DNA from: Acidobacteriota bacterium
Lineage (GTDB): Bacteria; Acidobacteriota; Blastocatellia; Chloracidobacteriales; JADJPF01
Reading direction: 5' to 3'
NCBI GenBank assembly: GCA_016213785.1
Contig: JACQZQ010000100.1
Coordinates: 1 to 64,000 of the forward strand
DNA length: 64,000 nucleotides
Shown: in pieces, positions 16,297 to 24,172 of the stretch
Numbering within the stretch: position 1 is the stretch's first letter
Layout: every line of letters starts with the position of its first letter
The notes under the pieces: generated by a model
Database searches by the model: none
What the model was told of the DNA's origin: nothing
The model's input: the letters and a program-made list of their open reading frames with translations, nothing else
Position numbers and translations under genes: made by a program

Positions 16297-17586
16297 CTAA
16301 GCTACTTCTGATGTAGGTAATAAGCCTTTAATGTCTCTTACTGTACGTTGAACTACTTCTTCATCAGCAATTGCCATCATAATAAACTCATAACCATTAT
16401 GAATACATATTAGGCCATTAGAAAAAAGCCAAACTGTTTCAAGTACAGGGTTTCCCCCTAAAATAATATCTATAGGAAATCCTACAATGCGATCTGGAGA
16501 AAAGATTTCTGCCCAAATTGCCAAACCTGCTGCTAGGTTAAATGCTCCTAATAGTGGCGCTCCAACATATTTAGCAGCTGATCGTTGAAATTCTACTCTT
16601 TGACGCTCGGCTTGGCTTAAATGACCTGATTTTACTAGGTTTTCTTGTTCTTTTAAGTATTCAAGATATTTTTCTGAAAGCTTACGACTTCCATAAGCAA
16701 GGAGAGCAGAACGGAAAAACCAATGTCCTTTTGTACCTAAGATTATTACATTAAATTTAGGAAACTGACTTCCTAACCCTACACCAAGTACTAAAGAAAA
16801 ACTGGCTACAGCAGCTTTACCTGGATTTTCTTTTGCCCAAATAATTGCAGTATTAACTGTATCAAGTACTGAACCTGCTGCACGATTAGCTGATTGTGCA
16901 AAACTATAAGTATCACTGGCTTGTTTATAATAATCTTTAGCCTTTTCACCATAGTCTTTAGCTTTTTCCCAAGCTTTTTCGCTATAGTCTTTAGCAGTTT
17001 CTTTTGCTTTATCTCCCCAATCACCAGCAAATTCGCTAGCTTTATCACCAAGATCATCTGCTACTTCTCGTAATTTATCACCATAGTCTTTTACTTTTTC
17101 TTTAGCTTTATCACCAAGCTCGCTAGCTATTTCGCTAGCTTTTTCTGTTAAATCGCTAGCCATTTCATTAGCCTTTTCAGCCTTATCTTTAACGCTTTGA
17201 CCAGCTACTTCTGTCCCAGTTTTAACAGCTTGACCAGCTACTTCTATTCCAGATTTAACTGCTTCTTGAGCTTTCTCTGTGGTAGTACGTAGGGTTTCTT
17301 CAGCTTTTTCTTTAGCTTGTTTTACATTGTCTTTAATATATTCAGTGATCTTATTTCCTTGATCTAATTTTTCAAATTCTTGTTGGGCAGCTTGGGCGCT
17401 ATTTGAAACAGCATCGTAGCTAGCACGAGCAACATCTTCAACACTCTCAACACCATTACGCATAGCATCAGTTGCAACTTTTAAGCCTTCATCTAAACGA
17501 TCTTTGATCTTATATTTTTCTTCTAACTCTTTAGCTTTTTCTTGTGCTTTACGTCGCCATTCATCAAACTTATCTGTATAACCCAT
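16297..17586 (-). CDS. LEA/apolipoprotein-like amphipathic repeat protein with C-terminal membrane segments
   Basis: I place the start at the ATG preceded by TAGGAGGC (protein MGYTDKFDEW..., 429 aa), 11 codons inside the track ORF. Residues 10-230 are an 11-mer-type amphipathic helix array rich in Ala, Lys, Glu and Asp (units such as DKAKEKVKDYGDK and EKAKDYGEKAK), as in group 3 LEA proteins and apolipoprotein-like proteins. The last 190 residues contain hydrophobic stretches (AAVASFSLVLGVGLG, YVGAPLLGAFNLAAGLAIWAEI, VLETVWLFSNGLICIH) that suggest membrane association. Such helices commonly bind lipid surfaces or protect against desiccation. No catalytic motif is present. Monocistronic by position. 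Confidence 0.75.
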   Translation of the reverse strand: MGYTDKFDEWRRKAQEKAKELEEKYKIKDRLDEGLKVATDAMRNGVESVEDVARASYDAVSNSAQAAQQEFEKLDQGNKITEYIKDNVKQAKEKAEETLRTTTEKAQEAVKSGIEVAGQAVKTGTEVAGQSVKDKAEKANEMASDLTEKASEIASELGDKAKEKVKDYGDKLREVADDLGDKASEFAGDWGDKAKETAKDYSEKAWEKAKDYGEKAKDYYKQASDTYSFAQSANRAAGSVLDTVNTAIIWAKENPGKAAVASFSLVLGVGLGSQFPKFNVIILGTKGHWFFRSALLAYGSRKLSEKYLEYLKEQENLVKSGHLSQAERQRVEFQRSAAKYVGAPLLGAFNLAAGLAIWAEIFSPDRIVGFPIDIILGGNPVLETVWLFSNGLICIHNGYEFIMMAIADEEVVQRTVRDIKGLLPTSEVA

Positions 17587-18283
17587 TTTATTGCCTCCTA
17601 GGGCTTGCACAATAAGCAAGCTCTTAATTTTATTAAAAATATAGGTTTTTTTTCCTTATTCAGCTAGTAGATTTAACGATTATTATATATGGGTAAGTTT
17701 TCAGAAACTAGCACTCTTTAGGTAACTCTTTTAATAACTCTTTTAATAACTCTTTGACAAAGGATGCTTCTAAAACTCATTAAGAGAAAAGGCTTGAAAC
17801 TAGGCTTTAGCGTATGATATATATTCTCCTAAAATAAAGCATAAATATAACCCTATTCTTTAAGATTATAGGGAAGTAGCCACCTAAAAAAGCTTTGAAA
17901 TAACAAGAAATACTGTTAAAGTAGCAAACAATATAAAGATGTAGTTTTCTGTTCTAAAAATGCTAAGCAAGTTATAAACTTCTGACTTTTAATCTTTCTA
18001 TAATTTGCATTTATAATTTCTTAAGCTTTGGGTTTTAAGGTTTTGCTCAATGTAATGGTTATTGTTAAGTTTGCTTGTCTTTATACTTAAACAACTAAAC
18101 TACACATCTAACCTAAATATAATTCAAGTAATTTAAATTAATTAAGCAAAATATTTTAATTAAATATAGAACTTTTAGCTTGAAAAGCTAACCCAAAATA
18201 TTAAAAATTAATGTTTCCCATAAATTTCTATAATAATTGAGCTAAGAAACACTTTGCCATTTCAATCTTGAGGTTAAAATAGA
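17587..18283. other. Intergenic region between divergent genes
   Basis: About 700 bases of AT-rich sequence between the LEA-like gene and mglB. It holds a short tandem repeat (17723-17755) and must contain the promoters of both genes, but I see no promoter close to consensus, no tRNA and no ORF above 20 codons. A regulatory RNA cannot be excluded. Confidence 0.5.
17723..17755 (+). repeat. 12-bp direct repeat (taactcttttaa), nearly three copies
   Basis: Two perfect copies and a third truncated one lie head to tail in the non-coding region upstream of mglB. The 12-base period is not helically phased, so slippage is the simplest explanation. Confidence 0.75.
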
Positions 18284-18778
18284 ATGTCCAATTCTGTGGT
18301 AATGTATGAGGCTGAATATCAACAAATTAAGACCGTAATAGCAAAACTTTGTGATGATGCTAATGCTAAAATGGTCTTCCTCGTAGATAAAAATGGGCAA
18401 CAGATAGCTTCTCATGGTGAGATAGGCAATATTGACACAACCTCTTTAGCCTCTTTAACAGCAGGTAATGTTGCTGCTACAGATGGTTTAGCTCGATTAA
18501 TCGGAGAAAAAGAATTCCCTGTTCTTTCTCATGAAGGCGAGAAAGATAATATTCATATCTCTATTGTTGCCCAAAGGGTGATTTTAGTGGTAATCTTTGA
18601 TGAGCGTTCCAGTTTGGGGTTGGTGCGATTGCGTGTCAAAAGAGCTTCTAATGAGTTAACAGACGTATTTGAGTCTATTGTACGCAAAGTAGAACAACAT
18701 AAAGAGCAGGGTGTAGAGCTAGATTCGCCTTTTGCTGAAATTACGGATGAAGATATTGATAATCTTTTTCGTGAATAA
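18284..18778 (+). CDS. mglB: Roadblock/LC7 domain protein, MglB-type GTPase regulator
   Basis: A 164-aa Roadblock/LC7 protein: LCDDANAKMVFLVDKNGQQIASHG, a Thr/Ala-rich helix (LASLTAGNVAATDGLARLIG) and a hydrophobic strand (RVILVVIFDERSSLGLVRLRV). In Myxococcus and Thermus the MglB dimer is the GAP of the Ras-like GTPase MglA and sets cell polarity. The next gene, 65 bases downstream, is mglA, supporting this role over that of a generic Roadblock protein. GAGGT lies about 11 bases before the first ATG; a second in-frame ATG is at 18302. The C-terminal tail is acidic. Confidence 0.88.
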   Translation: MSNSVVMYEAEYQQIKTVIAKLCDDANAKMVFLVDKNGQQIASHGEIGNIDTTSLASLTAGNVAATDGLARLIGEKEFPVLSHEGEKDNIHISIVAQRVILVVIFDERSSLGLVRLRVKRASNELTDVFESIVRKVEQHKEQGVELDSPFAEITDEDIDNLFRE

Positions 18779-18843
18779 CTAAAGCGATTCTACAACATAT
18801 AAAAATAAACCATAAACTAATCTTTAAGTAAGGGTCTCTAAAC

Positions 18844-19434
18844 TTGACATTCATAAACTACGCTTCTCGGGAAATTAACTGTAAAATCGTTTACTATGGC
18901 CCTGGCCTTGGTGGTAAAACCACTAATTTGCAGTATATCTATGATACTACTGCACCACAGGCTAAAGGCAAATTAATCAGTCTTGCAACTGAAACTGACC
19001 GTACTTTGTTTTTTGACTTTTTGCCCTTGGAACTAGGTACAGTACGTGGTTTCAAAACACGTTTCCACCTCTACACTGTTCCTGGTCAAGTCTTCTACGA
19101 TGCTTCTCGTAAGTTAATCCTAAAAGGGGTTGATGGGGTCGTCTTTGTAGCTGATAGTCAAACAGAGCGTATGGATGCTAACATTGAATCACTTTGGAAC
19201 TTAGAAAATAATCTTAAGGCTCAAGGTTATGATTTAATGAAAATTCCTTATGTGCTACAACTTAATAAAAGAGATCTTCCTAACATAATCTCTATGGATG
19301 AGCTAAAACGCGAGCTAATGCGTAAAGGCGAGCCAGTATTTGAAGCTGTAGCCTATAAAGGAGTTGGTGTCTTTGATACCTTAAAAGCAGTAGCTAAACA
19401 AGTGTTGGTTGAGTTAAAGAAAGGTAGCGGTTAA
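18844..19434 (+). CDS. mglA: Ras-like GTPase MglA
   Basis: A 196-aa small GTPase. P-loop GPGLGGKTTNL is the MglA-type version with Gly after the second Gly; switch II region is TVPGQVFYDASR; the base-specificity motif is NKRDLPN. MglA cycles between GTP-bound, pole-localised and GDP-bound forms and controls motility-machine polarity. The start codon is TTG (MTFINYASREINCKIVYYG); no ATG or GTG occurs nearby and the N-terminus from this codon matches the family, so the TTG is well supported. AAGGG lies about 10 bases upstream. No motility genes are visible in the window, so the effector is unknown. Confidence 0.93.
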   Translation: MTFINYASREINCKIVYYGPGLGGKTTNLQYIYDTTAPQAKGKLISLATETDRTLFFDFLPLELGTVRGFKTRFHLYTVPGQVFYDASRKLILKGVDGVVFVADSQTERMDANIESLWNLENNLKAQGYDLMKIPYVLQLNKRDLPNIISMDELKRELMRKGEPVFEAVAYKGVGVFDTLKAVAKQVLVELKKGSG

Positions 19435-19796
19435 GGTAAGCGCACTTTAGTCTTAAGAGAAAGCATACTACATTGTAAAATTTCTTCTAGGCTTTTTACC
19501 TAAGGGCTATTTCGTTCGGCTCTTGGCTGCTTATTTCTATGACCTTTCTTTATAAACAACATTTAATTTTAAGAAATTGATCTTACCTTTTTAATAAAAT
19601 CTCCTTCTAAATTCTCCTTTAGTTAATAAAACTTAAAATTAAAAACTCAAACTAATTCTTCATATTTTCTTTAAAAATCAATAATTTAGATTACTTTTAA
19701 CCAGTTTAAGTCGTCAGTTAAACCCTCTTATGTTATCTTTCTAGTTTTTAGTTAGTTTTAGTAATAAAACATATTTATTAATTTTAGGAGGGAAAA
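19435..19796. other. Intergenic region upstream of purH
   Basis: A 362-base AT-rich gap. I looked for a purine-riboswitch or PurR-type palindrome and recognised neither. It ends in a strong ribosome binding site (TAGGAGGG) that fixes the TTG start of purH. Nothing else supportable. Confidence 0.45.
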
Positions 19797-21386
19797 TTGA
19801 AAAAAATAACCAGAGCCTTATTAAGTGTTTCTAATAAATCTGGAATTATTGAACTTGCACAAGGCTTAGCAGATCTAGGTATAGAAATAATATCTACAGG
19901 AGGAACAGCAAAAATACTTAAAAATCATAACGTAAAAGTAATAGATGTTTCAGAAGTAACAGGTTTTCCAGAAATCCTAGATGGACGTGTAAAAACCCTA
20001 CATCCAAAAGTCCATGGTGGAATACTCGCTAAGCGTGATGACTTAGAACATCAAACAACTATTAAAGACCAGTCTATTAGTTATATAGATTTAGTTGTAG
20101 TAAATTTATATCCTTTTTCTGAGACTATCTCTAAAGAAGGTGTTTCTTTTGATGAAGCAATTGAAAATATTGATATTGGTGGCCCTACAATGATACGTGC
20201 TGCTGCAAAAAATCATCAGGATGTAGTAGTTGTTGTTGATACAAAAGACTACCAAAAAATCTTAACCGAATTAAAAGAAAATAATGCTCAAATAAGCCAA
20301 AAAACTAAACAACGTCTTGCAACAAAAGCTTTTGCTCACACTGCAACTTATGATTTAGCCATAGCAAATTACCTTACTCAACTTACTGATGAGAAAAACG
20401 ATATTTTTACTGGCTCTGTAACAGACCAAATGCCTAAGCATTTAGTCTTAAGCCTATCTCAAAGACAATCACTGCGTTATGGCGAAAACCCTCATCAAAT
20501 GGCAGCACTTTATGCTGATTCCCTTTCTTTAGAAACAGGCGTTGCTACAGCTAATCAACTTCAAGGCAAAGAGCTTTCTTATAATAATTTTCTAGATCTT
20601 GATGCTGCCTGGACTTTAGTCAGTGAGTTTTCTGAGATAAGTTGTGTAATTATTAAACATACTAACCCCTGTGGTGTAGCTTTTGGTAGAACTCCTAAAG
20701 AAGCTTTTGAGCTTGCTAAAGCAACTGATCCTTTATCTGCTTTTGGTGGAATAATTGCTTTTAATGTTGCTGTTGATAAAGAAACTGCTTTAGCTATGTC
20801 AGATTTATTTGTTGAAGCAATAATAGCTCCTGATTTTCTTGAAGAAGCAAAAGAAGTTTTTACAGCAAAAAAGAACCTTCGCTTGCTAAGAAAATCTACT
20901 AGTGTAAATCCTAAAGAAAAAATAGCTAATTTATTAGAAATAAAGCATATTTCTGGAGGTTATTTATTACAAACAAAAGATACTTTTCAAGTGCTAAGAG
21001 AAAATACTAAAGTTGTAACTAAGCTTCAACCTACAGAAGAACAATGGGCAGCACTCGACTTTGCATGGAAAATCTGTAAACATGTTAAATCAAACGCTAT
21101 TGTATATGCTCGTCAAGGTCAGTTAGTTGGGGTTGGTGCTGGACAAATGAGCCGTATTGACTCTGTACGCTTTGGAGCGACAAAAGCGCAACTTTCTTTA
21201 AATGAGTGCGTAATGGCAAGTGATGCTTTCTTCCCATTTAGAGATAGCATTGATCAAGCCAAAAAATATGGGATCAACGCAATAATTCAACCTGGAGGCT
21301 CTATTCGTGATACAGAAGTAATTGCTGCAGCTGATGAGCTAGGTTTAGCGATGGTCTTTACTGAGATTAGACATTTTAAGCATTAA
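19797..21386 (+). CDS. purH: Bifunctional AICAR formyltransferase/IMP cyclohydrolase
   Basis: Catalyses the last two steps of de novo IMP synthesis: formylation of AICAR with 10-formyl-THF and ring closure to IMP. The N-terminal MGS-like cyclohydrolase domain (residues 1-190) shows ALLSVSNKSGI, STGGTAK and VTGFPEILDGRVKTLHPKVHGG; the transformylase domain has LRYGENPHQ, ELSYNNFLDLDAAW and the catalytic-site motif IKHTNPCG. The 529-aa length is standard. The start is TTG, eight bases after a perfect TAGGAGGG. Only 17 bases separate it from the M48 peptidase gene, so they are probably co-transcribed. purN is present 13 kb away. Confidence 0.96.
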   Translation: MKKITRALLSVSNKSGIIELAQGLADLGIEIISTGGTAKILKNHNVKVIDVSEVTGFPEILDGRVKTLHPKVHGGILAKRDDLEHQTTIKDQSISYIDLVVVNLYPFSETISKEGVSFDEAIENIDIGGPTMIRAAAKNHQDVVVVVDTKDYQKILTELKENNAQISQKTKQRLATKAFAHTATYDLAIANYLTQLTDEKNDIFTGSVTDQMPKHLVLSLSQRQSLRYGENPHQMAALYADSLSLETGVATANQLQGKELSYNNFLDLDAAWTLVSEFSEISCVIIKHTNPCGVAFGRTPKEAFELAKATDPLSAFGGIIAFNVAVDKETALAMSDLFVEAIIAPDFLEEAKEVFTAKKNLRLLRKSTSVNPKEKIANLLEIKHISGGYLLQTKDTFQVLRENTKVVTKLQPTEEQWAALDFAWKICKHVKSNAIVYARQGQLVGVGAGQMSRIDSVRFGATKAQLSLNECVMASDAFFPFRDSIDQAKKYGINAIIQPGGSIRDTEVIAAADELGLAMVFTEIRHFKH

Positions 21387-21403
21387 GAAAGGATATTCTC
21401 ATA

Positions 21404-22393
21404 ATGAGTGAGCCTAATGATGATTTACCAATTATTGAACCGGAAGAAAGCGATAAAATGCGTTGCCGATTTTGTGGACGGCTTAATAAAATAAAAACGC
21501 ATAGTACTAATGCTAGTATTCGTTGTGGACGCTGTAGACTTCCACTAAGTGAAGATCCACATAAAAAATGGACAAACCTAGATCCACATAGTTATATCCA
21601 CCCTCTTGACTCTCAAGCCTTAAGCGCCCTAAAAAAAATACCTGGTATTGATACTATATTAAAAAAACTTCTAGAAATATTTCATGAAAGTTCTGCTAGG
21701 GTTCTATTTACAGGTAATGCAGTAAGGGTTAGTGAAAAGCAATGCCCTGATCTAGATGCTAAACTAGATGTAGTTTGCGCTACTTTAGGTATTGAAAAAC
21801 CAGAGCTTTATGTTTCTGTGACTGCAAACGGTGGACTAGGCTTTAATGCTTTTACAGGTGGAGTAGAAAAACCCTTTATTGTTATTTACTCTTCTCTTCT
21901 AGAACGCCTAGATGATATGGAAGTCCTTGCAGTGCTTGCACATGAAGCGGGTCATATTCATGCTCAACACCTTCTTTATAAAGTAGCTGCCGATCTTTTG
22001 TTTTTCCTTAGCGATATAATCTTAAGAGGATCACCCTTTGCTCCTTTAGCTGAAATCCTTTCTTTACCAGTAAAAGTTGCACTAGTAACTTGGAGACAAA
22101 AAGCAGAGCTAAGCTGTGATAGGGCAGCACTCTTAGTTACTCAAAATGAAAGAGTTGTTGCAAGCACTATGATGAAATTAGCAGGCGGCACATTAGCCTC
22201 AAAACTAGACCTAGATGAATTTATTGCCCAAGCTAAAGATTTTGATAAAAAAGCAGCAGAAGATTTTTTACATAAATTCTGGACTACTTTAATTGCAGGC
22301 TCTATGAGTCATCCTTTTCCTGTTTGGCGTGTCTCAGAAATTATTGAATGGGCTGAAAAAGAAGATGGTTATAAACGCCTAATTAATGGCTAA
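21404..22393 (+). CDS. M48-family zinc metallopeptidase with N-terminal zinc ribbon
   Basis: A 329-aa protein with two zinc sites. The N-terminus carries a CRFCGR...CGRCRL ribbon (residues 21-45). The peptidase core has HEAGHIHAQH, the HExxH motif at about 180-184, and a downstream AELSCDRAALL glutamate that would complete the zinc site, as in the M48 (Ste24/HtpX-like) family. A hydrophobic stretch near 190-225 (LLYKVAADLLFFLSDIIL) could be membrane-embedded, but there is no signal peptide. A soluble or peripheral cytosolic protease is the likeliest reading. It follows purH closely and ends at a strong bidirectional terminator. Confidence 0.88.
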   Translation: MSEPNDDLPIIEPEESDKMRCRFCGRLNKIKTHSTNASIRCGRCRLPLSEDPHKKWTNLDPHSYIHPLDSQALSALKKIPGIDTILKKLLEIFHESSARVLFTGNAVRVSEKQCPDLDAKLDVVCATLGIEKPELYVSVTANGGLGFNAFTGGVEKPFIVIYSSLLERLDDMEVLAVLAHEAGHIHAQHLLYKVAADLLFFLSDIILRGSPFAPLAEILSLPVKVALVTWRQKAELSCDRAALLVTQNERVVASTMMKLAGGTLASKLDLDEFIAQAKDFDKKAAEDFLHKFWTTLIAGSMSHPFPVWRVSEIIEWAEKEDGYKRLING

Positions 22394-22426
22394 CCCCATT
22401 AATTAATCAAAGCTTAAGGCTTAAAA

Positions 22427-22466
22427 TATAAAGCCGTAGGAAAAGTTAATTTCTTACGGCTTTATA
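22427..22466. terminator. Bidirectional intrinsic terminator between the M48 gene and the Fur-family gene
   Basis: A 17-base arm (TATAAAGCCGTAGGAAA) pairs with TTTCTTACGGCTTTATA around a six-base loop with a single G-U pair. Both ends provide U-rich exits, fitting the convergent genes on either side. Confidence 0.85.
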
Positions 22467-22485
22467 CTGTGTGTTGTTAATTAAT

Positions 22486-22872
22486 CTAGTTATTTACTTC
22501 TTGACAGCTTTCACATAAACCAGAAATCTTTAAAGAAATCTCTTCCACCTTAAAACCTTTTGGTAGTGAAAAATTATTAGTTGTTGGAATAGCTATATCC
22601 ATTAAATCTAATACCTTATGGCAAACTCTACAAAATAAATGGTCATGCCTTGAAAGCCTTGCATCATACCTAATAGCCTCTTCACCAAAAGAAACCTGCT
22701 TTATTAATCCGCTTTCAGAGAGATATTTAAGAGAATTATATACAGTAGCAAAACTTAATCGCGGTGATTTTTGTACTGCGCGATCAAAGACTTGGCGTGC
22801 AGTAGGGTGATCCATACTTTCTTTTACTACTTCAAAAACTGTTTTGCGATGAGAAGTAAGTTGGTTTTTCAT
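22486..22872 (-). CDS. Fur-family transcriptional repressor, PerR-like
   Basis: A 128-aa metal-dependent repressor. The winged helix spans residues 8-75 (HPTARQVFDRA, SFATVYNSLKYLSESGLI). The C-terminal metal and dimer domain has RHDHLFCRVCHKV and GLCESC, giving the two CxxC pairs that hold structural zinc in PerR and Fur. The box in front of its own start is PerR-like (TTAGAAT-A-GTTCTAA), so peroxide sensing is more likely than iron sensing, though Zur or Fur is not excluded. It is transcribed alone, between two hairpin terminators. The next protein gene upstream is in the same direction but has its own terminator. Confidence 0.85.
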   Translation of the reverse strand: MKNQLTSHRKTVFEVVKESMDHPTARQVFDRAVQKSPRLSFATVYNSLKYLSESGLIKQVSFGEEAIRYDARLSRHDHLFCRVCHKVLDLMDIAIPTTNNFSLPKGFKVEEISLKISGLCESCQEVNN

Positions 22873-22881
22873 ATTTTTATA

Positions 22882-22896
22882 TTAGAATAGTTCTAA
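22882..22896 (-). promoter_or_regulatory. PerR/Fur-type operator in front of the Fur-family gene
   Basis: TTAGAATAGTTCTAA is a 7-1-7 inverted repeat with one non-matching pair, close in form to the PerR box TTATAATNATTATAA. It begins ten bases before the ATG of the Fur-family gene, where a bound repressor would block initiation. Autoregulation is inferred. Confidence 0.6.
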
Positions 22897-22930
22897 AATT
22901 TAAGTCAAGCAAAGTTTTAACTACTCCAAT

Positions 22931-22978
22931 AAAGAAAATCCTAAAATTGTTTTAAATAATTTTTAGGATCTTTTCTTT
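22931..22978 (-). terminator. Intrinsic terminator of the coiled-coil secreted protein gene
   Basis: AAAGAAAATCCTAAAA pairs with TTTTAGGA-TC-TTTTCTTT (two-base bulge), loop of 13. It lies 15 bases after the stop of the minus-strand gene at 22993, and its minus-strand exit is T-rich. Confidence 0.7.
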
Positions 22979-22992
22979 ATTAGTTTAGCTAG

Positions 22993-23883
22993 TTATTTTA
23001 TTGATACTCCACTACTTCTAGCTTCTCTTTGTAATTGTTCTAAAGAAGTAGTTGATTTTTCATATTCTTCTTGGGCTTTCTTTAACTCAGCTTGTGCTTG
23101 ATCAATAGCTTTTTTAGTTTCAGGGTCTGTATAGTAAGAGTTTCCTACGCGGGTGGCTTTACTAGAGCGACCTTGATAAGCACGTTGTTGAGCTTCATTA
23201 AGACGATTTTGGTAAAGTTGGATTTTACTTTCTGCTGTTTGTTGTTTTTCACTTAAATCTTTATAGTTTTTAGTATAATAGGTTGGATTGGGGCTACCAT
23301 CTTTATTGGTTTTAGGAATATCTTCTAGTTTGGGTTTATAACCTTGGCCTTCGCCCTCTTTTTTAAATTGCTCGGAAGCACTTTTAGCTTCAGCATATTT
23401 ACTATTAAGAGTTCCTAAATTTTGCTCAGCATCCTTTATTTGTTGAGAAAGAGTATCAAACTCTTTTGGATCAAGATTGCCAGAACGAAGCCTGTTGCGT
23501 AGTTGTTGAATAGACAATTCAGCTTGGGTTTTTTGTTGATCTAATTCTTTTTGTTTTTGATCTAATTCAGTATTTTTCTTTTGCCATTCTTGGTCTTTTT
23601 TAGCTTTTTCTTCTTTAGCTTTTTCTTCATCCTTCTTTGTTTTATCGTCTTTTTTTACTTTGTCATCTTTACTATCTTTACTATCTTTACTATCTTTATC
23701 ATCTGATTTGCTTTTATCATCTTTTTTTTCTGCTTCTTTTTCTGCTTCTTTCTCTTTTTCTGTTTTAGAATCTGCCCGAATGCCAGAAGGAAAATCATCA
23801 TTGGTAATGGTCTTAGGTTTTTGTGCAAGTGTAGGCATACTTAAGCTTAAAATAAGTCCGAATGTTAAAAGAATATAACGCAT
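22993..23883 (-). CDS. Secreted Lys/Glu/Asp-rich coiled-coil protein
   Basis: The protein begins with a clear Sec signal peptide (MRYILLTFGLILSLSMPTLAQ, cleavage near 21). Residues 40-95 are a low-complexity charged tract (KEAEKKDDKSKSDDKDSKD), and 90-295 are predicted long coiled coil with Gln-rich heptads (LDQKQKELDQQKTQAELS). There is no recognisable domain. AAGGAGG lies about eight bases before the ATG. It would act in the periplasm, perhaps as a structural or scaffold element; no partner is visible in the neighbourhood. The short ORF on the opposite strand in the charged tract is a shadow of the repeat. Confidence 0.75.
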   Translation of the reverse strand: MRYILLTFGLILSLSMPTLAQKPKTITNDDFPSGIRADSKTEKEKEAEKEAEKKDDKSKSDDKDSKDSKDSKDDKVKKDDKTKKDEEKAKEEKAKKDQEWQKKNTELDQKQKELDQQKTQAELSIQQLRNRLRSGNLDPKEFDTLSQQIKDAEQNLGTLNSKYAEAKSASEQFKKEGEGQGYKPKLEDIPKTNKDGSPNPTYYTKNYKDLSEKQQTAESKIQLYQNRLNEAQQRAYQGRSSKATRVGNSYYTDPETKKAIDQAQAELKKAQEEYEKSTTSLEQLQREARSSGVSIK

Positions 23884-24172
23884 AAATACCTCCTTAAATA
23901 CAGCTTTTTAATTTAATTTTTAATTATGCTAATGATAGTACTAAATTAAGCCATCTTTTGCAAGTCTTGGACTTAATAGAAATTAGAGAAAGAAAATAAG
24001 GTTAAAAATAAAAAATATTTTATAGATATCTAGGTAATTGTCTTAGTAGGTTTTTTTATTAAATATTTTAGTTTTTAACGCCTAAATTAAATTGGACAAT
24101 AATTTGTTTCTATAAAGATATTATTATGTTATAAAAATGACCTACCTAATAATTACATAAAAGGAAATGTCT

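Noticed and set aside
16806-17057. 83-aa ORF inside the LEA-like gene
   Set aside because: It is an alternate-frame reading of the Ala/Lys-rich repeat; the main frame has the ribosome binding site and protein-like composition.
19435-19796. Purine riboswitch or PurR box upstream of purH
   Set aside because: No conserved core or palindrome was recognised in the 362-base leader.
23660-23878. 72-aa Ser/Leu-rich ORF opposite the secreted coiled-coil protein
   Set aside because: Antisense of the KDDKSK tract; composition is a mirror of the repeat and nothing else supports it.
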